The notes beneath the pieces were generated by a model that worked only from the letters and a program-made list of their open reading frames with translations, had not been told where the DNA came from and searched no databases. A stretch of DNA of 64,000 nt from Spinacia oleracea (taxonomy: Eukaryota; Streptophyta; Magnoliopsida; Caryophyllales; Amaranthaceae): assembly GCF_020520425.1 (NCBI RefSeq), contig NC_079492.1, positions 143,313,861 through 143,377,860 on the forward strand. The letters run 5' to 3'. The position numbers and the translations under genes are program-made. Of this stretch, positions 35,888-46,149 are shown piece after piece; position 1 is the first letter of the stretch, and each line of letters opens with the position of its first letter.

Positions 35888-37228
35888 TGAAGGAAATAAT
35901 GCCCTTGGTCCAAGTATGCATTCTATGTTAAGTCTAATAAATGCGGTTCAGTATTAATTAACAAGTTAATAATTCAGTGAGATCAAGTGAGCTGAATGCC
36001 TAGCTAGAGGCCGCTTCAGTTCAAGTGGAATTAATGATATTAATCCACAGCTTACTCTTGACTGAACCCGTAGGGTCACACAAATAGTACGTAAACGGAT
36101 CAAGTATTTAATGGCATTAAATACTCCATCTATGAATATTCGGAACCGACGGATCTTGGTTTCAGTGGGAGCTAAGATCGTCACAGGCAAGAAATGAATA
36201 CTCCGGAAACGATGATATTGCCGGAAACGGAAATATGGATCGTATCGGAAATATGAATATTATCCAAGTCGTAGATGTTGCCGGAAACGGAAACATGGTA
36301 CGTATCGGAAAATATTGTTGGAAATGGAAATATTACCAGAATCGGAAATATTGCCGGAAACGGAAATATTGTCAGAATCGGAAATATTACCGGAATCGGA
36401 AAATAATTCGGGAAACGGAAATATTAAATATTTGTTCGAAACGGAAATTAATTCCGGAATCGGAAATATTGAATATTGTTCGTATCGGAAATAGATTCCG
36501 GAAATGGAATTTTAATCGGAAGCGTATCGTACGAATTAGCATCGGACGAGGCCTGCCGGACGAAGGCCCAGCACGAAGCCAGGCCGTCGCCCAGCAAGCA
36601 CGCACGCCACAGCCCAGCGCGCACAAGGCCACGCATGCGTGGGCCGCGCTGCGTGGGCTGCTGCTCGCATGCGTGGGCAGCCCTTGTGGCTGCCGTGTGT
36701 GTGTGAGTTTGAGCTCATGCGAGATTCCTGAATCTGCAAGAGTCAGGGTATGATTAAATGTCTATTCCTATTGGATAAATTGATTAAGTAGAATTCATGT
36801 AGAATTCTAATTCCAATTAATTCGCATCCTACTAGGATTACGATTCCTTTTCCATAACTCTATAAATAAAGGCCTAGGGGTCATAATTTATACACAAGTT
36901 TTAAAAGTATTCAAAAGTGAGTTTTTTGAGAGAAAATTCAAACACCCATCTTGCCCCAAAAGTGCCGAATTTTCTGAGTACCTTAAGGGCGATTCTAGTT
37001 GGTCAATCTTAAGGCGGATCCGGACGTGCTGTGGACTTTCTACGGAGGGACGACACTTGGAGTCCTAAAAGACTTGTTCTTGTTCGGTTCGGGCGCAGCT
37101 AGGGAAGGCACGCAACAAAGAGTATGCATCTAAACTATGCTAAATGATTATGTGTAAATAATATGTTTCCTGGGTTAATGGTTGTTTCCGCATGATCTAT
37201 GTAATGTCATATGTATCATAACCTAACA
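35888..37228 (+). repeat. 3' LTR of the copia element
   Basis: 1341 bp, apparently identical to the 5' LTR. It is followed by the target duplication ATAGC and then the continuing PMD exon. Confidence 0.95.
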
Positions 37229-38411
37229 ATAGCGTCAAACATCCTGAAATGCCCTGGCTGCCACCCCGACTAGCCACCCCAAGCTGGCGATAAAGGAAAG
37301 CTAGTGTGGCGGCTCCCCATGAATACTGAGTAACACTATCTACGCCACCATCCTTAAGCTCGAGTATGCTCGATGGTCTAATCCTACTACCACTCTTGTC
37401 GACAAATAACGATGTTCCAAGCATCAAAAACATCCAACCAACCAAACTCGTATCAGGAGTCCGATCAACCATATGACAACGAACGATTATGGTCTCGATT
37501 GCCACACCACCACCAACCCAGTGAGGGGATTTAAGCTCATCAAAACTAACTCCAAGTAGCTCCACCATGTCACACTTCAAATGCTCGCTACTACTCTCAG
37601 CAGAAATAAAACGCCCCTCAACTGGAATGCGAAGGATATGCCACACATCATGCAACATAATAGTCATCTCCCCGAACGGCATGTGAAAAGTGCTCGTGTC
37701 GGGCTGCCACCGCTCAACGAACGCAGAAATCAAAGGCATGTCGATATGAGGAAACATGCAAAATGGTAGGTGAGATAATCCAGTCGCATCGACACGTCGC
37801 CTCAAATCATCCGAAAATTCATCTAGCCAGCTCCTGAGAGTCGAACAAGCATGGCTTCTATTCTGGCACTTCAAGACTTCTATCCGTCTCTCTACCCCGT
37901 CCCAAATCTGTCGGGCAACATGTCCACCAAAGCTAGGAATGACGCTATCATCCGTCGGACCACCGGGAGTATGACCTTTAACCATCCAAGAATCATCTGT
38001 CAATTGCTTATGTCGTTTACTAAATCTCGGAGTAGTGGTAGAGCTCGACTCAGATCTGACAAACCTCCCTCTCGTGCCCTTCGTAATCACTAAAGTAATG
38101 GGAAAACTTACACCGTCTTTGGGTACACCGTCTGTGGGTACACCGTCTGTGGGTACACCGTCTGTGGGTACAACGTCCTCGGCCATGTCCAATTGGGCCT
38201 CCAACTCATGCTCAAAGCCCACATCATCATCATCCTCGTCATCGAATGGACGAGAAGACTCACTCTCAACCACCGGTTGCATCAACGGTGCAGTCTGCCT
38301 CTCTCCCTGTCTCCTAACTGAAGCGTCGATACGTCGATCTCGAGTATGTCGAACACCGGAGTCACCATCACTTGTGAGATAAACAGACGAGGTAGATTCT
38401 CCAATTGCTCG

Positions 38412-39721
38412 CTATATATTTGAATTAATTAGTAATTAATTAACATTATATTTATTTTAAAATATCAGTATGTTTTATTATCCAATTATAATGAAGATTA
38501 CTAATTATTATTTCTCATTCTTTATCGCAATTTCTTAATTTCCAAGTAATTAGCAAAAATGCCTGACTGACTGTGGACTGTGGTTAGGTTACTGTCATTG
38601 CCTATTACTCTCACGTGGAATTATACAACCAAAATTCAGTAAAAACTAAAACTAGTTGTTTTTGGGATCACACATTTTGGCTCTTCCCCGATTACAATTC
38701 CCATTACCAAAATAAATAAACAAAGAAATATTTGTTGTAGTTTCTCCTTTTGGGCCCTAGCTTATGGCTTAATAATTTCACAAGTATACGAATGTTCGTT
38801 AGCCTAAATTATAATTAGTTTAGACAATACATAAAACTTATAACACTAATTAACAATTTGGATATTAATCATTAGCTATTCTCAATACTAATAGGCTAAT
38901 GCTTACTTAACTAGTAGACTATAATAGTTTTAACAAAAATAATTAATTATAATCCTTATTTAACTAGTAGACTATAATAGTTTTAACAAAAATAATCCTA
39001 AGATCGATTAATGATTTATTATTAATTAATATCTCCAATAAAAATAAAACAAATTTTATTTTTTAACATGGAGACTTTTGCGTTTTAGGCTTCTACCATG
39101 GAAGTGACTTCTTCATTTAAAGCTTACACCATGGTAGAAGCTCAAACAACAGAAGTCTCTACCATGAGGCAAGCTCAAAACAAAGAAGTCTAAGGCTATT
39201 TGGAATATGAGCAGTAACTCATGTGTAAGAAGAGAACATTAATTAGTTTTAAATAGGAAAACATTAATTAACAAAGTGGGCTCCTTAACTAAACATTAAT
39301 TAGCTTTTTTCCTTTACTCAACCTACAGTATGCTTTTCTAGAGTTTTTTCCCTTTAAAAAAAATAAAAAATTAAATTTGGAATGCAAAATGCAAAAACAT
39401 ACGGAATGAAAAATGCCCATCTAGCTATGAATTGAAATAGTGCACACATCACTTTCTTTCTTTCTCATCTCAACTCATCAGCAAAATCATTCAAACTTTA
39501 TCCGAATTAACACAAAGTTGAAGTTTCAGATCCAATGCTACCAATTAATCAGGTAATTATAGTGTCTATATTCTCAAGGCTTTTCTTAATTAGAAAATTA
39601 TGTGAGTTTGGTTTATGTTTAATTGGATTGAGTTTTTTTCCCTTTTCTAGAGTTTCTTGCTTGAATTCTGGAGTGAAAATGAGTAAATATGAATGCTAAA
39701 TTGCAGAGAACAGGGACATAC
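38412..39721 (-). other. PMD gene intron 1, no gene seen
   Basis: AT-rich intron of the PMD gene. TTAACTAGTAGACTATAATAG occurs twice near 38907 and 38967, a local duplication of about 40 bp. A CCATGG palindrome cluster lies at 39065-39195, related to the array in the left half of the MULE. Confidence 0.5.
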
Positions 39722-40283
39722 CTTGCGATTTGCCGGCGTTTTCCTTGCCACCACCGAAGCCGTTTTACCTCTCCTAGCCTTCACTCCCTTCGCCGCCGCT
39801 TGTCCCGCCTTAGCTGCTGTTGGATCTACCATACTCGCCGGCCGACCACTTTAACTCCCCTTCGCTTCTCTTCTGGCCGAATTATGGGTGGAGCGGAGGT
39901 GGAGCACCACGGGTATCGTTGCCGGAATTATGGGTTGAGCGGTGGTGGAGCACCACGGGTCATCATTGCGGGTCTGACCTTTCTCTTCTTCGCCGGAATT
40001 CTGGGTTTAGCGTAGGCCGTAGGCCCTTTTTTTGGAATTCTAGGTTGAAGGTGGCCGGAAATTTTTGCCGGATTATGGGTTGAAGGTGCCTGAATCTGGT
40101 TGTTGGGTGTATTTACCTCTGGTTGTTGGGTGTATTTACCTCTACTGTATTGATGGAGGGAGTTGGATTGATGGGGGTAAAAAATGTAAAAAAGTAAAGG
40201 GTAAATATAGAGAGGGGTAGTTGTGGAATTTAATAGGGCGGGTGAGTATTTATAGGGCGGGGTTTAGCGCTCCACTAATAATA

Positions 40284-40790
40284 ACAAACAAGTGACCAGA
40301 AAATGAACATGAATTGAGGTCCGTATTCGTTTGTTTGTTATTTATCGAATTTGCCGATAATTGTTATTCGGATCGGGTCGAAGGCCTTTTTCTGTGTGTT
40401 TAATTTGTGTGAGTGGTTAACTGCGGGTTGTTTGTCATAAACAAGTGAGAATGTTGCTCAAATCATATATTCCAAATGATGCTTATCTAATCTGATTGAG
40501 AATTTAAAATGACTATTGTCAATCTCTCTATAGTCTATATCCAGGATTAATTCCACAGGTTGTGAAGTGACCACTAAATCTGGACAGTTGTAGTATGGGA
40601 GTATGGGACTAATGTCAGTTGTATTAATTACTTTGTTAAAAGTTGTTAATTAATATCTAGGTGTTTAGTTATTAATTAATTAGATTAATTAAAGTATGAT
40701 TGTGATGGCCAAAATATGAGCTAATGTAATAATTGGGAACAATATAACTAAACACTTAGGTAGTATTTGTAAATTTCCTATTATTATTTA
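40284..40790 (+). other. Copy B part 2 and unassigned spacer
   Basis: 40284-40318 continues copy B (ACAAACAAGTGACCAGAAAATG). The rest, up to the foldback element, has no counterpart in copy A and shows no gene. Confidence 0.5.
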
Positions 40791-41354
40791 GGCAAATTTG
40801 CTTAAAATGACATTTTATAATCCAAATTTTGTGAGAAATGACCTTATATAATTTTTTTTGTGAAATCACACCTTAATGTAAATTTTTTTTTTTTGCGAAA
40901 AATGACCTTATATAATTTATTATTTGTGAAATCACACCTTAATATAATCTTTTTTTATGAAAGACAACCAAAAGTAAGTTTTCCGCATTGACTGAGCTTT
41001 TCCGGCCATTGACTTGCACGTGAGAAGCATGTGTGGCTTTATTTTGCTAACCACACCCAATTTTCCTCCAAAATTCCAGGCTTTAAAATCTGAAGTTGAA
41101 AAAAAAAACCAAAATAAAATCAAGTTTGAAAATTCAAGACTCTGGAAAATCGGTGTCTTTAGCCAAGTTAAGCCACACGTGTTGCTCACGTGCAAGTCAA
41201 TGGCCGGAAAATCTCACTTAATGCCGGAAACTTCCCTTAGGTCCTTTCTCGCAAAAAAAAAATTACATTAAGGTGTGATTTCACAAAAAAAAATTATATA
41301 AGGTCTTTTTTCGCAAAATTTGAGTTATTAAAGGTCATTTTTGACAAATTTGCC
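40791..41354. mobile_element. 564-bp foldback MULE MITE with GGCAAATTTG ends
   Basis: The left arm starts GGCAAATTTGCTTAAAATGA and the right end is its imperfect reverse complement. The arms of about 250 bp share ATGACCTTATATAA, AAATCACACCTTAA and CCGGCCATTGACTTGCACGT. A perfect 9-bp duplication TATTATTTA lies at 40782-40790 and 41355-41363. It has no ORF of significance. Confidence 0.88.
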
Positions 41355-41374
41355 TATTATTTATAGTGCGAATG

Positions 41375-41470
41375 AGCGGTAAGTAGAGCAATACAGATGA
41401 TAAATGAAAGTGAGGAGATTCAAACTAAAATCTATACTGTAGGTCACCAGTCTTAACCAGTAAAGTCGAC
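41375..41470 (-). mobile_element. Possible tRNA-derived SINE remnant
   Basis: On the minus strand, TTTACTGGTTAAGACTGGTG is followed by TTTTAGTTTGAATCTCC, a weak box A and box B pair. No ends were found. Confidence 0.35.
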
Positions 41471-41602
41471 CAAAATGTCATTGGCTTGATTTCCGGATGT
41501 TGATAGTGCTTCTAACCCAAATTTTATGGAGTGTTACAATTTGATAATTAATGGTATTTATGACATTTTCTCCTTGCTAGATGTTTCACTAGTCACTACT
41601 AT

Positions 41603-41648
41603 CAGTGGCGGACCTAGGCTTGGGCAACCTAGGTCACGTGACCCACTA

Positions 41649-41679
<31 letters not shown>

Positions 41680-42825
41680 TTGAAAACCAAAATGAAACCC
41701 AAAAACGGCGCTCTTTCTCTCTCTCTGAGTCTCTGGAACGCAGCCAAGTGAAACCTAAAGCCCAAAACCTAAAAACCTTCTCTCTCTCTCTCTCTTTCTC
41801 TCTTCGACGCAGGCCGCAGCCGCAAGCCCGCAGCCACCAGCCACCACTCACCATGTCATCCGACCACCGAACTCAGATCAGTAGCAGAACCGAGTCACCG
41901 TGGTTGCGGGGAAGAGGAACCGAGCATCGAGCAGTCTAGGGCCTCGAGGCAGTGTTGAGCACCGAAGAAGAGGAGGAGCAGCCGACTAGTCGAGCACCGA
42001 CGCACCGTTTTCATCATTTCCGAGCACGGTGACTCGAGGAGGAGCCGTCGCCCGTCGAGCCGAAACTCGATTCAACTCGTGAGGTATAAATCGTATAATT
42101 GTATTAATTTTAATTATTAAACATTAAAATTTTAACTATTAAACATATAAATTTTAAACTATTGATAATAATTGAATTGTGATTTGTGAATTTATGAATT
42201 TATAAATTGTAATATGTTGATAATTTGTGAATTGTGATATTTGTGAATTTGTGAATTTGTGATATTTACATATTGTTTGTGAATTGTGATATTTGGGTTT
42301 GTGATATTTACATATTGTTTGTGAATTGTGATATTTGGGAATTTGTGAGGAATTGAATTGTTGAATTGAATTGAATTGTTGACGAATTAGGAATTGAATT
42401 GAATTTGTGAGGAATTGAATTGTTGAATTGAATTGCATTGCTGAGGAATTGTTGAATTGTTGAGTTGAATTGAATTGTTGAGAAATTAGGAATTTGTTGA
42501 TTTGGTATTTAAATAGTTGAATTAGGAATTTGTTGATTTAGGATTTATATATTATTTCAATGTTATGTACTTGTTTGTAATTGTGACTTAATTTTCAGAA
42601 TGAAAAAGAGGAAAACACAGGATATTTCTAGTTTTTTTTCTTAAAAAAGCGCCTCACCATCCCTATTTCTAGTTGTTTGTAATTATGACTTGTTTAGTTT
42701 TTTTCTAGTTTAAAGGAAGAATATGTTTTAAGTATTTTTTTTTAATTTATACATTAATTAATGATTGTACGGTGAGCGGCGTAGAATGGTGACCCACCAT
42801 CCGTGAAATCCTGGCTCCGCCACTG
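41603..42825 (+). mobile_element. hAT deletion derivative with a transposase start remnant
   Basis: 1223 bp with inverted ends CAGTGGCGGACC and (reverse complement) CAGTGGCGGAGCCAGG. A perfect 8-bp duplication ACTACTAT lies at 41595-41602 and 42826-42833. At 42600 a short frame MKKRKTQDISSFF is followed by a stop. It resembles the first residues of DUF4371/zf-MYM hAT transposases, and the rest is deleted. The middle (42170-42560) is a degenerate GAATTG/TTGTGAAT repeat, and a poly-A run lies at about 41654-41680. Confidence 0.87.
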
Positions 42826-42874
42826 ACTACTATTACGTTGTAGTACAAAGTAATTTTATTTTGTTTTGGGTGTT

Positions 42875-43241
42875 TTTTGACGTCATATTTGTTTAATTAG
42901 TATGTTAATTTTACATGAAATTCAGGAATGAAAATACACGTGGAAAATCCGAAATGTTTTGTACGATTCTGATTGTTGATCTTGGAATATTACACTGTCT
43001 CTTTCCACTTTCCATCCCCCGAATGAGAAAAATGCGTGGAAAATCCAAAATGTTTGGTGCCGCCGAAAAGAACTAAATAGGCTAACATGCAAGGGGCAGA
43101 TTGCTAAGCTAAGTTACTTTTTGAGCGCCGAAAAATATTTCAATGAAAGATCAATTTTCATGGATAACAATAATTTTGTACTAGTTTTCCTTTGTTTTGT
43201 CGTTGTGAGAAAAATTATAAAGTTCAGAAAATGATAGTGAA
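42875..43241 (+). repeat. Segmental duplication, copy B part 3
   Basis: This aligns with copy A at about 22612-22999 (shared ACGTCATATTTGTTTAAT, GTACGATTCTGATTGTTGAT, AATATTTCAATGAAAGATC). Several small indels separate the copies. It ends at GATAGTGAA, where a solo LTR is inserted. Confidence 0.82.
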
Positions 43242-43844
43242 TGTTATAAATTATACTTTGAATTATGAAAACGAAAATACATAAACTAGATTAGTACGAG
43301 TTAATCTTTGTCCTTAGGATAATATTAGCCCCCACTATATTGCTGATGGGATTCAAAGCTAATCTACCCCTAGGATTCCCTAATCATATGAAATGATTAC
43401 AACAAGATCATTCATTCTCATGAACATGTGATTTCTGAGAAATATGAGAGGAACGTAATTTACATTAACATTATGCATTAGGTTAAATAGGAAACCACCA
43501 ATATGACAGTTAATAAATAACTGCCTTTGGTATTATCCTATTTGAAATAAATAAATAATTAATACCGAAATATTAATTAATTAACCGCAAAAAGATTAAC
43601 ATTAATTAAGTATGTCATCAAAAAAACCGTGTGCGTGCTAAGTCTTGATTAATAATATATAGCCATATTACTAACCCAATACTAGCACACCAAGCCCAAT
43701 GCTCCACTTGGCCCAACAACTCAACCCAACACATATTCAATATATGAGTTACATGGGTATATTTAAAGACACTCAAAAGATCATATTTATTCCATGTGGG
43801 AGAAAAACTCTCACAATAACTAAATGAAGAATATCTATCTAATA
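43242..43844 (-). mobile_element. Solo LTR, probably copia
   Basis: A 603-bp insertion starting TGTTATAAATTATAC and ending ATCTATCTAATA, with a perfect 5-bp duplication GTGAA at 43237-43241 and 43845-43849. Copy A has the empty site (TAGTGAAACGGTAAGG). The terminal TA probably derives from the canonical CA. The minus strand has copia-LTR-like text (GTGAGAGTTTTTCTCCCACA), so that orientation is inferred. No internal retroelement sequence remains. Confidence 0.75.
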
Positions 43845-43904
43845 GTGAAACGGTAAGAATTGACCGATTGATGGGAGCAGAATCGCAGAGGAGAGAGAAG
43901 TAAG

Positions 43905-44767
43905 TAAGGTTGTAAACAAGTCGAGCCAAGCTAAAATTTAGTCTGTTTGAGTTGAGCTTGATAAAAATTTATTAGTGTTTGAGCTTGAACGAGCTTTGAA
44001 AAATATTTGTTATAAAAAATATACTACCTCTGTATAAGTTATTTACACTTTAAAAAAATATGTCCAACAATGAAACTTCGACCATAAATTCTCACTATTA
44101 TATCTATAAAAAATTATCATGAGATATCTCGTTAGATTTTTCTCGAACATTATTTTATAAATATCAAATTTTTATAGTTTTTTGCCATACAAAATTGGAT
44201 ATAATTACGGTCAAACATTGCACTGGAGTCCGTGCAAATAGTAAGTGTAAAGAACTTATTGAAACGAAGGTAGTAGTTTATTCGAGCTTTGTTCATGAAC
44301 AAGCTTGTTTGCATTTCGATTTGAGCTTAAACGAGCTTAACTCGAGTTTGATAAAACAAACGGGCCCTAAATTACTTTTAAAACAAAAAATTTATATGAA
44401 TACATTTAATTTTGTAACGGTTTCTTTCTACGATAAAAAATTATAACGTATGATACAAAATCATTGGTCAAATTTTTATAGGTAACAAATTTTATTTCAC
44501 TTAAAAGATATAGAAAGAAACTAAAATATTTATGATTTTTTTTTTTGAGATTATACTTGAAAATAATTATGCATACAAAAGAATTTAAACGAGTTGGTCA
44601 AGAACATTAACGAGCTAAACATGAAGTTGTTCGATTTTGACTCATTTACTTAACGAGCATAAAGTTTTTGTTCAAGTTTGTTTATTAATTTATCAAACTA
44701 GTTTTGACCGAGCTTTGACCAAAATTATTCACAAGTTCACGAACGTATCGACTCATTTGCACCCCTA
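43905..44767. mobile_element. GCTCG-rich hAT element, relative of the intron-15 element
   Basis: 863 bp, ends TAAGGTTGTAAACAAGTCGA and (reverse complement) TAGGGGTGCAAATGAGTCGA. It is flanked by GAAGTAAG at 43897-43904 and GAGGTAAG at 44768-44775, an 8-bp duplication with one change. Copy A shows the empty site. It carries a nested Stowaway copy and no transposase. Confidence 0.83.
44024..44273. mobile_element. Stowaway MITE nested in the hAT element
   Basis: 250 bp, ends CTACCTCTGTATAAG and (reverse complement) CTACCTTCGTTTCAATAAG, flanked by TA on both sides. The interior contains GTCAAACATTGCACTGGAGT and TGTAAAGAACTTATTG, shared with the Stowaway type at 54477-54731. Confidence 0.75.
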
Positions 44768-44895
44768 GAGGTAAGGAAGATGGAGGAAAATGTGACTTTC
44801 TAGAAAGTTAATTTCCACTATTAAATTAGCTAGAAAAATATTATTTTATCCCTTTACAAACCAAATCATGGAAAATACTTGAAATCATAAATAAA

Positions 44896-45600
44896 TAAAA
44901 GTCATTGAAAATATTTTCCACCAATTCCTAATTTTAAAGGTTCCGTGAACTCTTAGGCTTTTAGCTAATGCAAGTACAACCAAGTGACCAACTTCACAAA
45001 AGAGCGCAACTAGCCGATTCACCTAGTATATAACAAAATTTAAAGTCTTAACAAAAAAATTTAAATCAACTAAGTTCGATTTATTTTGACTTATTTTAGA
45101 CAAAATAAGTTCAGATAAATTCAATTAAGTTCAGTTAAGTTAAGATAAGTTCAGTTAAGTTTAGCAAAAATAAGTTTATTTTCAGAAATTTTCACACACA
45201 AATAATTTTATTTCAGACAAAATAACTTCAATTAAGTTCAGTTAAGTTCAGATAAGTTCAGATAATATAAGTTCGGACAAAATAAGTCCAATAGAACGGA
45301 GCCTAAAGTAAACATCTGAAAATTAACGCAAAAAAACCAATTCCTAACAATCAACCAAAACAATCATCTCAAAACCGTATAAACTCATATTTTTCCCCTA
45401 AAAAAAAAAAAAAACGTTGGACATAGTTTGTAATTTGTCCTATTATACTTAGTAATTTGTACCAAATTAGCTACAGAGTGTGTTATTGGAGCATGCATTT
45501 AATTTTTTATGTATTAATTACAACTTGTCCACCATCCACCTAAGAAAATTGATGACTAAAGAAAAATGTCCATTCACTACATCCAGCTCAGCCGGGTAGC
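44896..45600. repeat. Spacer with degenerate AAGTTCAG(A/T)TAAG repeats
   Basis: No gene is seen. At about 45060-45300 the words AAGTTCAGTTAAGTTCAG and GACAAAATAAGT are repeated irregularly on a 10-12 bp scale. A shorter related stretch occurs at 46340-46460. Copy B of the segmental duplication ends at about 44895. Confidence 0.55.
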
Positions 45601-45624
45601 CGACCCACCAGATATAGTCATCTC

Positions 45625-45639
45625 CTATAATATCTATAC
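45625..45639 (+). promoter_or_regulatory. Possible TATA region of the zinc-finger microgene
   Basis: CTATAATATCTATAC lies about 125 bp before the ATG at 45761 and is followed by a pyrimidine-rich leader. This is consistent with a plant core promoter but not proof of one. Confidence 0.4.
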
Positions 45640-45760
45640 CCAAAATCATTTCTCAACCTTTTTACACCCTCCCTGTTCTGGTAAACCCTCGTCAAAACTT
45701 TAGTAAATTCTCGTAAAACTGAAAATCCTGTTTGTTTTCTTTCAATGCTGTCATGTACCC

Positions 45761-45949
45761 ATGGATTTCTGCCTTACGTGTCAAAATCCCTTCCCAAGAC
45801 GAATCAATTTATGCACACACAATGATAGAAAGCATAAACATTTTAAGTATCACTGCTCTAGGTGTGACAACATGTTTCGATTTAGAAACCTCTATATGGA
45901 CCATCAATGCCCACCGATTCCTCCTCAGCAGCGAGATGTTCAAGAATAA
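45761..45949 (+). CDS. 62-aa protein with two tandem zinc fingers (C2H2 and C2HC)
   Basis: The ATG has a good context (ACCCATGG). Two motifs follow within 47 residues. The first is CLTC...H..NDRKH with C-x2-C-x12-H-x4-H spacing, at residues 4-25. The second is CSRC followed by HQC, with C-x2-C-x12-H-x-C spacing. The protein ends shortly after with IPPQQRDVQE. I do not recognise a named family. Nucleic-acid or protein binding is inferred from the fingers alone. It stands alone between repeat-rich stretches with a possible TATA region upstream. It could be a young microgene or the remnant of a larger C2H2 gene. Confidence 0.55.
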   Translation: MDFCLTCQNPFPRRINLCTHNDRKHKHFKYHCSRCDNMFRFRNLYMDHQCPPIPPQQRDVQE

Positions 45950-46149
45950 CCGGAGCGGAAGCGGAAGTTTTGATAGGGGTGAATAATATAATAAAATTGC
46001 ATTATTATCATTGATTACATTAATAAAAATTGTACAACAATATTTGATTTTGGTAGAACACTTGTTTCTACCCCTCATATTTTGTGGGAGCTCTCTTGAT
46101 TGGCTCACCCTTAAACTTATGCAAATACAACATATTTATAGTCGTTGTA

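Larger units (their letters stand above)
26918..37228 (+). mobile_element. Full-length Ty1/copia retrotransposon, recently inserted
   Basis: A 10,311-bp element with 1341-bp LTRs at 26918-28258 and 35888-37228 that look identical throughout by eye. The 5-bp duplication ATAGC lies at 26913-26917 and 37229-37233. LTRs begin TGAAGGAAATAATGCCC and end CATAACCTAACA. A primer-binding site, a polypurine tract and a single intact gag-pol ORF are present. The order protease, integrase, RT, RNase H is the copia order. A 2.8 kb leader precedes gag, which makes the element long for copia. I could not assign the lineage with confidence. Confidence 0.96.
26480..39832 (-). pseudogene. Plant mobile domain (PMD) gene of the MULE, split by the copia insertion
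   Basis: Exon 1 is 39722-39832 (37 codons, MVDPTAAKAGQ...) with donor AAG|GTATGT. Exon 2 starts at 38411 and runs to the insertion at 37229, then resumes at 26912 and ends at 26743. Removing the copia element and one TSD copy leaves 1353 nt in frame. Exon 3 starts at 26648. The protein has an acidic N-terminus, a short VPTDG repeat, and PMD-type phrases (HLPFCMFPHIDMPLISAFVE, FHMPFGEMTIMLHDVWHILR, LLQAWIYEYFPTF, DRVLRQLGYMQ). PMD proteins include the MAIN/MAIL1 relatives and phosphatase 7 long-form-like proteins. The C-terminus is cut at about 26480, where it meets the transposase fragment. It is disrupted by the insertion and the 3' loss. Confidence 0.85.
24697..40274. mobile_element. 15.6 kb Mutator-like element with transposase and PMD genes
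   Basis: Terminal inverted repeats of about 75 bp: left GGGGCTTACTAAACCCCGCC, right (reverse complement) TGGAGCGCTAAACCCCGCCC. Both continue through ATAAATACTCACCCGCCC. A perfect 9-bp duplication CTAATAATA lies at 24688-24696 and 40275-40283, the MULE size. Copy A of the local duplication shows the empty site (GAGCTAATACAAACAAGTG). The element holds a + strand FAR1-type transposase fragment near its left end and a - strand PMD gene starting near its right end, so the two converge. A copia element (26918-37228) is nested inside. Both genes are damaged, so the copy is not autonomous. Confidence 0.9.
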
